Positions 44,151-53,360 of a stretch of DNA of 64,000 bases are shown here, piece after piece. This stretch comes from UBA2396 sp038042175 (lineage in GTDB: Bacteria; Planctomycetota; Phycisphaerae; Phycisphaerales; UBA1924). The notes beneath the pieces were generated by a model. The model did no database searches, was not told the origin of the DNA, and worked only from the letters and a program-made list of their open reading frames with translations. The DNA is taken from assembly GCA_964358855.1 (NCBI GenBank), contig CAYHQQ010000011.1:1-64000 (forward strand), read 5' to 3'. The position numbers and the translations under genes are program-made. Position 1 is the first letter of the stretch, and every line of letters starts with the position of its first letter.

Positions 44151-46106
44151 CTAGGCGGCGTTCGCGCGTGGCCATTTGGGCGTGGAGTCGGTGAGTGTCC
44201 GCTCGTTCTCCTTGAGCAAGGCTTGAACGGCAACCGCGTCGACAGGGCGTGACATGTAGTAACCCTGTCCGCTGCTGCATCCCAGGGCTTGCAACTGGGC
44301 GAGTTGCTCGATGGTCTCGATTCCTTCGGCGATCACCTTGACCCTTCGGTTGCTCGCCATGGTCTGAATCGCGTTCACGATATTGGCGACCCGCCCATCG
44401 AGGCCCATGCCCGACACGAACGAACGATCGATCTTGACGGCGTCGATGGGAAGCGTGTGGAACGAACTCAAGGAGGAGTAGCCCGTGCCAAAGTCGTCCA
44501 GGTGGAGCCCGACCCCCATCTCTCGGATCGAGGCCAGCTGCTTGCACACGGCCTCGATATTGTCGATGAAGGCACTCTCGGTGATCTCGATATTGAGGCA
44601 CTCGCCCGGCAGGCCGGTGTCCCTGATGATCCTAGCGATCGCGTCGGCCAACCCCGCGACGGCGAGTTGCTTGGTGGACACGTTGACGCTGACGCAGAGG
44701 CTCTTGTGTGCCGGGAAGCGTTCGTGCCAGATTCTCAGCTGCTGGCAGCTTTCCCGCATCACCCACAGGCCCAGCTCGTGGATGACACCTGTTTCCTCGG
44801 CGACGGGGATGAACAGGGCCGGGCCAAGGGTTCCCAGCTCGGGATGGTCCCAGCGCACCAGCGCCTCGACGCTCTCGATGAGCCCGGATTCCAATGACAC
44901 GATGGGCTGGTACAGCACACGCAATTGAGAGAGCGAGATCGCACTCTTGAGGTCGTTGCTCAGCCTGCGCTCCGACAGCACCTTCTGACGGATTGTCTCG
45001 TCGTACTCGCACACCTGCCCCTTGCCCGTCTCCTTGGCCTGGTACAGGGCCGCGTCGGCGTCGCGAAGCAGGTCATCGGGGACGAGATGCTCGGGGCATC
45101 CCAGGACGAAGCCGATACTGACGTTGACAGCGACCTGGTGGCCCGCCATGACGGTTGGTTGGGCGATTGTCCTCTGGAGGCGCTGGGCGATGACGCGCAC
45201 CTCGTCCGCGGAGTTCACGTCGTCGAGCAGCAGTACAAACTCGTCTCCCCCCAGCCGGGCGGGGATGTCTCCGCCCACGCGCATGGCGGAATCGAGGGAC
45301 CTCAGGCTGCCCTCAAGCCGCTTGCCGACCTCGACCAGCAGGTAGTCACCCATCGCGTGCCCCAGCGTGTCGTTGATCGACTTGAAGTTGTCCAGGTCGA
45401 GAAAGAGCACGGCGTACTTGAAGGCGGCGTCGCGCTTGGACCGCTCGATGCAACGCTCGATCCTCTCGTTGATGAGCAACCGGTTGGGCAGCGAGGTCAG
45501 CGAGTCGTACTTGAGTTGCCCTTCAACGGTCCTTCTGGCCTCGACTTCCAGCTGCAAGCGAGCGTGGGAGAGCTCAAGGGCTTGCCGGGCGGCAACGGCG
45601 TTGGTCTCGGCGAGTCGCTTTTGCGACAGCGAGTTGGCAAGCTGCCAGACCTCGGCGGCGTCAAACGGCTTGCGAAGGAGCAGGAGACGGTGCGTCTGGC
45701 CCAGTCGTTGCGCGATGTCGTCCCACGGATGGTCCGAGTATGCCGTGCAGATCACGACATCGAGGTTCGGATCGGCCTTCCACAGTTGTTCCACGGTTTG
45801 GGTGCCATCCCAGCCCGGCGGCATGCGCATGTCGACGAACGCCATGGAGTACGGTCGGCCCTCCGCCAGAGCTTTGTTCAGGAGCGAGACACCCTCGCGC
45901 CCCTGAGAGGCGGCGTCCACCTCGAACGTTGCTGTGGGCGTTGTCGCGGGCGTTTGGGGCGTCTTCCCGAACAGCGCGGCGTCCATCGCGTCCAAGGCGT
46001 CGCTTCCACCCGCGGCACGGCACAGGATCGTGCGATAGGCCTTCTGGATGGATTGCTCGTCATCGATCACCAGAATCCTGCTGGATGTTGGGGCGTTGGC
46101 TTTCAT
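44151..46106 (-). CDS. REC-GGDEF-EAL response regulator (c-di-GMP turnover)
   Basis: 651 aa. An N-terminal receiver (ILVIDDEQSIQKAY; phosphoacceptor Asp92 in MAFVDMRMPPGWDG) has an unusual insertion of about 35 residues after helix 1. A diguanylate cyclase domain follows with an intact RLGGDEF active site, then a phosphodiesterase domain with the EAL motif (ESVEALVRWDHPELG), NIEITESAF, HLDDFGTGYSSLS and VIAEGIE. Both catalytic sites look complete, so it could make or break c-di-GMP. ATG 46106 overlaps the histidine-kinase stop (ATGA), marking it as the cognate regulator. c-di-GMP output could affect the pilus genes in this window. Confidence 0.92.
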   Translation of the reverse strand: MKANAPTSSRILVIDDEQSIQKAYRTILCRAAGGSDALDAMDAALFGKTPQTPATTPTATFEVDAASQGREGVSLLNKALAEGRPYSMAFVDMRMPPGWDGTQTVEQLWKADPNLDVVICTAYSDHPWDDIAQRLGQTHRLLLLRKPFDAAEVWQLANSLSQKRLAETNAVAARQALELSHARLQLEVEARRTVEGQLKYDSLTSLPNRLLINERIERCIERSKRDAAFKYAVLFLDLDNFKSINDTLGHAMGDYLLVEVGKRLEGSLRSLDSAMRVGGDIPARLGGDEFVLLLDDVNSADEVRVIAQRLQRTIAQPTVMAGHQVAVNVSIGFVLGCPEHLVPDDLLRDADAALYQAKETGKGQVCEYDETIRQKVLSERRLSNDLKSAISLSQLRVLYQPIVSLESGLIESVEALVRWDHPELGTLGPALFIPVAEETGVIHELGLWVMRESCQQLRIWHERFPAHKSLCVSVNVSTKQLAVAGLADAIARIIRDTGLPGECLNIEITESAFIDNIEAVCKQLASIREMGVGLHLDDFGTGYSSLSSFHTLPIDAVKIDRSFVSGMGLDGRVANIVNAIQTMASNRRVKVIAEGIETIEQLAQLQALGCSSGQGYYMSRPVDAVAVQALLKENERTLTDSTPKWPRANAA

Positions 46107-48010
46107 GCGGCGACACTCTCCTGGGCGACACGGCTGGGAAGGTCCAGGCGGAAAGCGGCTCCGGTGCTCCCGCTCGGCTCCATCATGGCGAGCGTCCCGT
46201 TCATCTCGCGAACAGCCAACCAGCTGAAGTGCAGGCCGATGCCATGCCCATCGGGCTTGGTGGTGAATCCCTTGCTGAAGAGCCTGTCCCTGTACTGAGG
46301 ACTGACGCCAGGACCGTTGTCGCTGATCTCCACGAAGGCGGTTCCAAGTGCGCCGCGTCCACCTCGGATCGTGATGAGCGGCCCAGGAGTCTTCGCCCCG
46401 ACCAGCGCTTCCTTGGCGTTGGAGATCAGGTTGACGAGCACCTGCGACAACTTCGAGCGGTCGCAACTGACGAGCACAGACGACTCCACTTCCACCGCAA
46501 GGCCGACGCCGTGCCTTTGCAACGACGCGGTGATGACATGGAGCGCCTTGGTGATGACATCGCCGAGGTTGGCGTGCTCGACGAAGTTGGACGAGGACGC
46601 GATGCCCTGGTGAGAAGCCACGATGTCCTTCACGTGCTGCAGGCCCTCGCGCAGACCCGCAAGGTCCTGCTGACAATCCGCGAGTTCGAGATTGAGATGG
46701 CTCGCGAGCTGCGCGAGGTAGGCGGGAATCTGCTGTCCCGGACGCCCGTTCTCGAAGAACCCGGGCAGATCGGTCTGGTGCTCGGAAAGCAGGTCGGACA
46801 CCTTCGAGAGACGGGGAGCTGCGGAGCCGGCGAGCTTGCTCGTGAGTGTGTCCGCCAGAACATTCACGTTCGTCATTGCATTGCCGACGTTGTGGAGCAC
46901 GCCGGCGGCGACCTCCGCCATGCCGGCTTGTCGCGAGAGGGAGACCGAGTTGGCACGGCCCTCCTCCAACTGTGAGAGCATCCCGTCAAACGCCCGCGCA
47001 AGGGTGCCCAGTTCATCCCCGCGCTTGAGGTCGACGCGACCCTCCAGCCGCCCGCTCTTGCCGATATGGGTCGCGTGCTTCGTGAGGGTGCCGAGCGGCT
47101 CGAGTACCAACCATCGCATGGCGTAGAGCAGAACACCAAGCGTGAGCAATCCGGCGGACAGGAGGGACACCGTGGCCATGTGCAGAGCACCGTTGCCCCG
47201 CGATGTGATCTGTCGCTTTCCATCGGTCTTGATGAGCATGACGGGTGAGTCGTCGACCGCCCGCATGACACCGCGAACCGCCAGGCGCTGGGCGTCAATA
47301 ATTTCCTCCACGGGAGAGTCGCTCTCAATCGCCGCCGCCATGCCGGCTCGGTCCGCCTGGGTCACGCTCTCGCTGGAGACATCCCAGGTGTCGAACTGCA
47401 CGCCTGTCTGTGCCCGGAGTGACTCGACCACCTCCGCGGTGATGAGGCGGCCGAAGATGAGCACACCCCCAAGTGGTCCTTCGTTGTTGCTCTTGAGGAT
47501 CGGGCGAGCGGCGAGGATCATGAGGCCCAGTTCCGTTCGGGCGATACCCGAGACGCTGCTTTCCTTGGTGCCGGTGACGGCCATGAGTGGGTGCCCAGCG
47601 GGCAGACGCTCCTTGGGCATGAAGGCGAGCACGGCCGGCTCGCCCGTGGGCAACGATGCCAGGTGACTCCAGTACACCGTGCCGTCGGGCTTGCAGAAGT
47701 ACACGAGATCGATCTTCTGATCCGTGTACCATTCAACGTTCTCGAGATTCTCGCTGACAAAGCTCGGGTTGGTGTTCTGCACGAACGTGTACGCGTGGTC
47801 CCAGGAGGACCAGTCAAAGCACGCCAGCGACAGCGCTTCCCGCTCCCGAACAATCGCGTTGCGGCAGCGTTCCCAGTCCTTCACCGCGTCATCATGCTCG
47901 AGCGCACGAAAGCTGGGCGCGATCGCGAAGCGTTGGATCGCGTAGTTGACCACAACAGAGACCGTGAGAATCGTGGCGAGCAGCAGGGTGAGTTTGAGCC
48001 TGAGTTGCAT
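46103..48010 (-). CDS. Membrane sensor histidine kinase (CHASE4-like sensor)
   Basis: 635 aa. TM1 (about 5-25), then a periplasmic domain (30-275) resembling CHASE4 (DWSSWDHAYTFVQNTN, GRLITAEVVESLRAQTG), TM2 (277-299) and HAMP. The dimerisation helix carries the phospho-acceptor in AGVLHNVGNAMTNVNVL (His373); the ATPase domain has NLISNAKEAL, DNGPGVS and KPDGHGIGLHFSWLAVREMNG. The LHNVGN version of the H-box is seen in kinases paired with REC-GGDEF regulators. It lies 45 bases downstream of an outer-membrane protein gene and is coupled by ATGA to the regulator. Confidence 0.92.
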   Translation of the reverse strand: MQLRLKLTLLLATILTVSVVVNYAIQRFAIAPSFRALEHDDAVKDWERCRNAIVREREALSLACFDWSSWDHAYTFVQNTNPSFVSENLENVEWYTDQKIDLVYFCKPDGTVYWSHLASLPTGEPAVLAFMPKERLPAGHPLMAVTGTKESSVSGIARTELGLMILAARPILKSNNEGPLGGVLIFGRLITAEVVESLRAQTGVQFDTWDVSSESVTQADRAGMAAAIESDSPVEEIIDAQRLAVRGVMRAVDDSPVMLIKTDGKRQITSRGNGALHMATVSLLSAGLLTLGVLLYAMRWLVLEPLGTLTKHATHIGKSGRLEGRVDLKRGDELGTLARAFDGMLSQLEEGRANSVSLSRQAGMAEVAAGVLHNVGNAMTNVNVLADTLTSKLAGSAAPRLSKVSDLLSEHQTDLPGFFENGRPGQQIPAYLAQLASHLNLELADCQQDLAGLREGLQHVKDIVASHQGIASSSNFVEHANLGDVITKALHVITASLQRHGVGLAVEVESSVLVSCDRSKLSQVLVNLISNAKEALVGAKTPGPLITIRGGRGALGTAFVEISDNGPGVSPQYRDRLFSKGFTTKPDGHGIGLHFSWLAVREMNGTLAMMEPSGSTGAAFRLDLPSRVAQESVAA

Positions 48011-48055
48011 TCAAAGGTCCTTCCACGGCCGGCGGGCGCGAGAGCAGTGCGTCAC

Positions 48056-49060
48056 TTAGAATTCGAGCGACACTCCGATGGTTCCGATCAACTCAGTGTG
48101 GTCCCCGTTGTTGAAGGTGCTCGTTGCGTCGCCCAGGAAGAGCCCCTGCACACCGGCCTTGAGCGTCCAGACACCCCAGGACTTGTCCAGATTGAGCGGC
48201 ACGGACAATGTCGTGCCGACGCTGGCGAAGCCGAAGACGTCGTTCTCGCCACTCGCGCCTTCGTAGTAGTTGCTAAGGCTGAGCCCGACGGACACGGGGA
48301 AGGACCATCTCAGGTCTTTCATCGTGCCCAGCTCGAACGACAGGCCCGGCGAGACTCCGAGCTGAAGGTACGTGCCCTTGCGACCTCCATCAATGGAATC
48401 CGAGCCGGTCTCGATCACGACATTCGCGGTCGGGCTGAGCGACCAATCCCCGAGCAGGTCCGAGTCGTCGAATGCCACGCTCAGGTACACCTCTTCAATG
48501 GTCGCCCATGCGTTGGAGGGACTCGACTCGGCGTAGTACCTCGCCGCGAACTCCCAGCTTCCCACCGCGACGCTCACTCCCGCGTACAGGTCGCTTTCGT
48601 ACCAGGTTCGGGTGAAGCCGTCAGCAGACACCGCTCCGGTGGCCTCTCCGTGGAACGAGTTCCACGTGCCCATCGTGAAAGAGATCGTGGCATCCTCGAG
48701 CCGAAAGACGTCCAGCGAAACATCGGCGAACGGCTGCGCGATCCATCCCGAGTCTTCGAATCTGTAGCCGCGGGAGAAGTAGGCGGTCGTGCAATCCACT
48801 CCCAGCGTGACGTGGAAGCGCGAATCCGGAGCCTGGGCCGGAACCTCAGCCGTGCCTTCCTTTGGCGTGGCGACGCCCGAGGCGGCCCGAGCCGGCCTGG
48901 GTTGAGAGCCCACATTGGGCCCTAGTTCCAGATCACCCGTCTCTGCCGTGGCGACTTCCGGTGGGTCGATTGGTGAATCAAGCGGCACCTTCGCGATCGA
49001 AGGCGTCGTGATCCCGAGCGCCAGGAAATGAGCGATTATGTACTGGGGTCTTTTCTTCAT
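48056..49060 (-). CDS. Outer-membrane beta-barrel protein (TorF-like putative porin)
   Basis: 334 aa with signal peptide, a Pro/Ala-rich stretch (about 40-80), then alternating amphipathic strands. The block VTLGVDCTTAYFSRGYRFED resembles the entry of the TorF family of putative porins. The chain ends in Phe (GTIGVSLEF), the usual barrel-assembly signal. ATG 49060 is chosen because the signal peptide starts there. Gene order (barrel, kinase, regulator) suggests the barrel is part of, or regulated with, the sensory system. Confidence 0.75.
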   Translation of the reverse strand: MKKRPQYIIAHFLALGITTPSIAKVPLDSPIDPPEVATAETGDLELGPNVGSQPRPARAASGVATPKEGTAEVPAQAPDSRFHVTLGVDCTTAYFSRGYRFEDSGWIAQPFADVSLDVFRLEDATISFTMGTWNSFHGEATGAVSADGFTRTWYESDLYAGVSVAVGSWEFAARYYAESSPSNAWATIEEVYLSVAFDDSDLLGDWSLSPTANVVIETGSDSIDGGRKGTYLQLGVSPGLSFELGTMKDLRWSFPVSVGLSLSNYYEGASGENDVFGFASVGTTLSVPLNLDKSWGVWTLKAGVQGLFLGDATSTFNNGDHTELIGTIGVSLEF

Positions 49061-49668
49061 GCTCGCCCTTGTGGTGGAAGGAGCTACGTCTACGCACACG
49101 ACACTCACGCCTGCAGGATCTCATCGGAGGAATTGACCTGTCGTGTGAGGCCACTCGGCGCACGAAATCGCATTGTGCGACACATCTCCGCAGGTTTGTG
49201 GGCACGTTGACCGGTGGCCGCGTCCAAAGGAAGTCCTACCAGTGCGAATACTGCTCATCGGGCGGCATGCTCGCAGCCCAGGGCCGAGCCTTGACGCTCT
49301 TGGATGGAGGCCCAGGAAGACGCCTGGTCACTGGATCCCAGCACCTGAACGCCATCCAGGAGGGGTTCCGTTGGCGCACTGTCGCTCTGACTTCCCGGGA
49401 GGCCGGTCCGTACTGCTCGGACACATGCCGTGGCCACTAGGGTTGAATCCTCATTGGGCCTCAACCGCCCATCGCCCACTGCCTGGGCCAGGGAAAGGTT
49501 CGGCTTTATGCCGAGCTGAGGAGACGGCGTGGGCCTTGGGCAAGCCCCTGGCAAGAGCGGACCGCGACAAGATCGACCCACTTGTCGGGGCACCCTCGAC
49601 GGCGAGTTTGTGGAGTGGCTGAGGCAGGTGGGGGATGAGCAGTATCAGGCAGGGTCGCGGGGCGTGAG
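49061..49668. other. Long gap, possible gene remnant
   Basis: About 600 bases with no convincing gene between divergent minus-strand units. Short plus-strand frames exist. One ends AWALGKPLARADRDKIDPLV, and a frame change there continues as TLDGEFVEWLRQVGDEQYQAG before a stop at 49670. That would fit a frame-shifted relic of a small protein, but no family is recognised. The left part must hold the promoter of the outer-membrane protein gene. Confidence 0.3.
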
Positions 49669-51132
49669 CTAATACTGGCCGTAGCGTCCCTTGACGCTGT
49701 CGAGCAGCTTCTGAGGCTCGTACGCGACGCCGTCTTTGATGACGAGCTCGACGTTCTGGATGTCGTTGATGTTCTTGCCCGGGTTGCCGTTGACGATGAA
49801 GAGGTCGGCGTTCTTGCCGATCTCGATGGAGCCGATGGTCTTGTCACGACCGAGGTAGACCGCGCCGTTGAGCGTTGCGATCTTGATCGCCTCGACGGGC
49901 GTGAAGCCGGCCTCGACGAGTAGCTCGATCTCGCGGTGGTCGCTGAAGCCGGGGACGACGCCGCCGTTGCCGGTGGGGTCGCAGCCGGCGGTGAGCAGGC
50001 CGCCAGCCTTGGCGAAGGCGAGCTCCATGGCCATGCCGCGGGCGAAGATGGTCGTTCGCTTTGCGGCGGCCTGGGCGGGCTGCTTCTGGGTGCGGTTGTA
50101 GGAGTAGAGGTACGCGGTACGAGCTTCGGGCGAGAGGACTTCCTGGGCGCGAGGATAAAGCGGCGGGCGGTTGGGGGTGAAACCTTCGAAGACGGGCAGT
50201 GTGGAGGTGATGGCCACATGGTGCTTCACCAGGTCTTCGATCAGCGCCTTTGCCTCGGGACCGTTCGGGTCGGCGTGCTCGAGGAAAGCCGAGGTGTCGC
50301 CCATGGGACAGACGTCGGGCTGTTTGGACGGTGCGAGGTCGGTGTTGACCATGAAGCCGTGTTCGAGATTGTCGATGCCCAGAGCGATGGCTTCGGAGTA
50401 GGTGATGGAGCAGAGGTGCCCGGTGACCTTGAGGCCCCGCTTGTGAGCGGCGTCGATGGCGGCCCCGAGCTCATCGCGGGTGATGTGCATGTAGGCTTTG
50501 AAGGATGTGGCACCGGCGTCGGCCCAGAAGTTGACGAAGCGGCGAGCGTCGTCGGCGTCCTTGAGCTGATACATCTGGATGAACGATCCGCCCTTGCCTT
50601 GAAGGTAGGGAGCCGTGACTTCCATGTGCGGGCCGATCAACTTTCCCGCGTCGATCTGGTCGCGGAGATTGATGTCGGACTGACCCTCGACGCTTCCGCC
50701 GGTCCGCACGGTCGTGACTCCGGCGGCGAGATAGAGGCGCGGGGCGGAAAAGGTCATCTGGGGCACGAGAAGGGGGTCTTCGACTTTCCCCGCCGCGGTG
50801 GCCGGGCGGGCGATGTAGTACATGTGCTCGTGCATCGCCACGAGACCCGGAAGGAGCGTGCGGCCTTGCATGTCGAGGACGGTGGTGCCCGGGGCGGAGG
50901 CGACATCGGCGCCTTTGGCGATGGCGGTGATCTTGCCGCCCTCGATGGTCACGTTCTGGTCGTCCACCTCGGGTTTGCCGGTGCCGTCGATGACGCGGAC
51001 GTGGGTGAGGACGATGCGTTTGGCCGTGGCGCGGATGTAAGGCGTGACCGCGCTGGAGAACTGCGCCGGAGGCTGGGCGATGGCGGCGGTGACGGCGATC
51101 ATCCCGAACAGTGCGGCTTCGAGGATTTTCAC
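49669..51132 (-). CDS. Exported metal-dependent amidohydrolase
   Basis: 487 aa. A signal peptide (KILEAALFGMIAVTAAIA) is followed by an amidohydrolase superfamily barrel: LLPGLVAMHEHMYYI (first metal HxH), FKAYMHITRDEL (bridging Lys position), VTGHLCSITYSEA and NLEHGF (metal His), and AGCDPTGNGGVVPGFSDHREIE (catalytic Asp). GTG 51132 has AGGAG 6 bases upstream; the frame extends to 51282 without a signal. Related enzymes hydrolyse dipeptides or imidazolone-type rings; the substrate is unknown. Divergence from the second copy at 56887 is clear. Confidence 0.88.
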   Translation of the reverse strand: MKILEAALFGMIAVTAAIAQPPAQFSSAVTPYIRATAKRIVLTHVRVIDGTGKPEVDDQNVTIEGGKITAIAKGADVASAPGTTVLDMQGRTLLPGLVAMHEHMYYIARPATAAGKVEDPLLVPQMTFSAPRLYLAAGVTTVRTGGSVEGQSDINLRDQIDAGKLIGPHMEVTAPYLQGKGGSFIQMYQLKDADDARRFVNFWADAGATSFKAYMHITRDELGAAIDAAHKRGLKVTGHLCSITYSEAIALGIDNLEHGFMVNTDLAPSKQPDVCPMGDTSAFLEHADPNGPEAKALIEDLVKHHVAITSTLPVFEGFTPNRPPLYPRAQEVLSPEARTAYLYSYNRTQKQPAQAAAKRTTIFARGMAMELAFAKAGGLLTAGCDPTGNGGVVPGFSDHREIELLVEAGFTPVEAIKIATLNGAVYLGRDKTIGSIEIGKNADLFIVNGNPGKNINDIQNVELVIKDGVAYEPQKLLDSVKGRYGQY

Positions 51133-51221
51133 GTGCGGCTCCTGGAGGTTCCGGCGGCGCTGGGACAAGCGTGCCCATCGATGTCGAGGGTAGCCGGGAT
51201 GGCGGTTGCGACGGGCGTGGG

Positions 51222-51740
51222 TCACCGGCTGAGCGTGTTGATGTACGCCCGCCAGGGGCCGACCTCGTCGCGGTACTGCCACGCCATCGCGAGACAGGCC
51301 TGGCGGATGTGGTGGAGGTCATGGGCGGCCCAGGTGGCGAGGAGCTGGCCGGCGGTGACGCGGCCCAGCGCGGGGTGGGTGCCGGTGCGGGCGAGGTCGG
51401 CAGGGGTGAGGTTGAGGGCGCGGAGGACCTGCAGGTTGGCGGCCCGAAGGCGCTGAAACTCGTCGAGGAGCGTGGAGAGCGGGATGGTGCCGGGGGCGAT
51501 GGTCGCGTTGTGCGGGAAGGGATCGAAGGAGCGGGACTCGCCGTGTTCAAGAATTCGGCGCAGGCGGGGCATCCAGTCGTCGCGTTCGCCGACGATGAGG
51601 TGCCCGACGACCTCGAAGGCGGACCAGGTGGCGTCGCCGTAGTTCGCTTGGGTCCAGAAGTCGCAGACGCCCATGAGCAGGCTGCGCAAGACGGCCGGCG
51701 TGCGATCGAGGATCTCAAGGGTGTGTGGCAGGTCATTCAT
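51222..51740 (-). CDS. DinB/YfiT-family putative metalloenzyme
   Basis: 172 aa four-helix-bundle protein with the three metal-binding His in family positions: WSAFEVVGHLIVGERDDW and TWAAHDLHHIRQACLAMAWQYRDEVGPW. Members include thiol-dependent transferases and stress proteins of unknown substrate. It starts 6 bases after the stop of the AraC-type regulator, so the two form an operon and the regulator probably controls it. Confidence 0.87.
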   Translation of the reverse strand: MNDLPHTLEILDRTPAVLRSLLMGVCDFWTQANYGDATWSAFEVVGHLIVGERDDWMPRLRRILEHGESRSFDPFPHNATIAPGTIPLSTLLDEFQRLRAANLQVLRALNLTPADLARTGTHPALGRVTAGQLLATWAAHDLHHIRQACLAMAWQYRDEVGPWRAYINTLSR

Positions 51741-51746
51741 GTGCGG

Positions 51747-52724
51747 TCATCCCCGGCGCACCGGCAGCTGTGCGTTGAGCTCGAAGTATTCGTAGCCATG
51801 GGCGAAGGGGCGGCCGATCCAGGATTCGAAACAAGGGTGGTCGTCGGGGACGTAGCCGCTGCGGGGAAGCCAGGTGCCGTAGAGCCACTGGAGGACACGG
51901 AGTTCCAGGTCGATGCCACCCTTGACCTCGACCTGGGCGACGAGCATGGGCGGGAAGCGGAAGCGACCGATCTCGCCCTTGGCGGTGAAGCGTTCGGCCT
52001 CTACAGCGACGTGGTAGCGGCAGTGCTCCAGAGGGACGAGTTCGGGATTTTCCCATTGGTAGCCCAGCCACTGGCCGCCCGAGAGGCCGTGGGCGTCGGC
52101 CCAGGCGAGCATGCGATGGACGGCCTGGACGACGGCGTCGGGCTTGTAGGGGTCGTGGACGCGGGTGTAGGCGACGGTGCGTGCGGGGAGTTCACGGATT
52201 CGGACTGTGAAAGCCGGGGGCGACAGTGGGGGAGGAGACTGGTCAAGATGAAGGCGCTGGGGTGAACCCGAGACTATCGCCTCAAGTTCGGCGGCGTGGG
52301 AAATTTGCCAGCCTTTGAGGTCGAACGAGCTTGGAGCAGAGCCGTAGCGGTGTTTGAAGCAACGGGTGAAGTCGGAAGGGGAGGAGAAGCCGCAGGCCAG
52401 GGCGATGGACGTGAGCGAAGGCTTGCGATGGTGCGTCATCATGACCAGGGCCCGCTCAAGGCGCAGGCGTTTGACGAAGTCGGCGAGGGTGACGCCCACG
52501 AGCGACTGGAAGACGCGGTGGAAGTGGAAGGGCGAGAGCATGGCGGACTTGGAGACGGCCTTGAGCCTCAGGGGCTTGTCGAGGTGGTTCACGACGTGGT
52601 CGATGGCGAGGTTGACCCGCTCGACGTAGGCGAGTGAGGTCGCGGGGGAGGTGGTGGGGGCGGGGCGGGATTTTGTGAGAGTTCGCAAGATTTGGCAAGC
52701 CCTCCGCGATGGCGCAAGTATCAT
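51747..52724 (-). CDS. AraC-family regulator with GyrI-like effector domain
   Basis: 325 aa. N-terminal AraC DNA-binding domain with both helix-turn-helices (LKAVSKSAMLSPFHFHRVFQ and LTSIALACGFSSPSDFTRCFKHRYG). A C-terminal GyrI/SOUL-like ligand domain (about 170-325: RIRELPARTVAYTRVHDPYKP, FRFPPMLVAQVEVKGG, WLPRSGYVPDDHPCFE) binds amphipathic small molecules in relatives such as Rob. ATG 52724 has no strong ribosome site, so a slightly later start is possible. Divergent from the VOC lipoprotein gene by about 50 bases. Confidence 0.9.
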   Translation of the reverse strand: MILAPSRRACQILRTLTKSRPAPTTSPATSLAYVERVNLAIDHVVNHLDKPLRLKAVSKSAMLSPFHFHRVFQSLVGVTLADFVKRLRLERALVMMTHHRKPSLTSIALACGFSSPSDFTRCFKHRYGSAPSSFDLKGWQISHAAELEAIVSGSPQRLHLDQSPPPLSPPAFTVRIRELPARTVAYTRVHDPYKPDAVVQAVHRMLAWADAHGLSGGQWLGYQWENPELVPLEHCRYHVAVEAERFTAKGEIGRFRFPPMLVAQVEVKGGIDLELRVLQWLYGTWLPRSGYVPDDHPCFESWIGRPFAHGYEYFELNAQLPVRRG

Positions 52725-52776
52725 ACGTTCTCGTGCGGCTCATGCTCAGACACCCAACTCGAACTTGGAGGCACCA

Positions 52777-53325
52777 GTGACACGAATCATCGCGGGCTCA
52801 TTGCTTGTCATACTCACGTCTGTCGCGGGCGGATGCGCTTCCACGCAACCCACGACTTCGGCAACCACGCCAGTGGCAGCCAAAGCACCAACAGCAAAGG
52901 CACCGGCAGCCAAAGCACCGGCAGGAGATCCACACATGCGGCTCGGGAACTTCTCGATCAGTCTTACGGTCAAGGATATCGGTGCATCGGTTGCTTTTTA
53001 CGAGAAGCTCGGCTTCGCGAAGGTTGGCGGCAACCAGGCGCAGAAGTGGGTGGTCATGCAGAACGAGTCGAGCACGATCGGGCTCTTCCAGGGGATGATT
53101 CCCAAGAACACGCTGACGTTCAACCCCGGTTGGGATAAAGACAAGGCCACGCCCGCCGACTTCCAGGACATTCGCGACATCCAGAAGGCCCTCAAAGCCC
53201 GCGGGGTCAAGATCGAGGATCCGCTGATTGACGAAGCGTCGACGGGAACGGCGTACCTGATGATCATGGACCCCGACGGGAATCCGATTCTGCTCGACCA
53301 GCACGTTCCGGCGCCGAAGAGGTAG
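52777..53325 (+). CDS. VOC (glyoxalase-like) domain lipoprotein
   Basis: 182 aa. A GTG start behind TTGGAG (6 bases) gives a lipoprotein signal (LVILTSVAGGC, lipid Cys about 22). A KAPA-repeat linker follows (KAPTAKAPAAKAPAG), then one VOC domain: FSISLTVKDIGASVAFYEKLGF, WVVMQNESSTIGLFQG, and GTAYLMIMDPDGNPILLDQH with a terminal Glu/His-type metal site partly kept. Function may be binding or resistance rather than glyoxalase I. It is divergent from the AraC/GyrI regulator. Confidence 0.85.
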   Translation: MTRIIAGSLLVILTSVAGGCASTQPTTSATTPVAAKAPTAKAPAAKAPAGDPHMRLGNFSISLTVKDIGASVAFYEKLGFAKVGGNQAQKWVVMQNESSTIGLFQGMIPKNTLTFNPGWDKDKATPADFQDIRDIQKALKARGVKIEDPLIDEASTGTAYLMIMDPDGNPILLDQHVPAPKR

Positions 53326-53360
53326 CGACCGCGGCGGGTTGCGATGGCGCGAGCGGCGAT

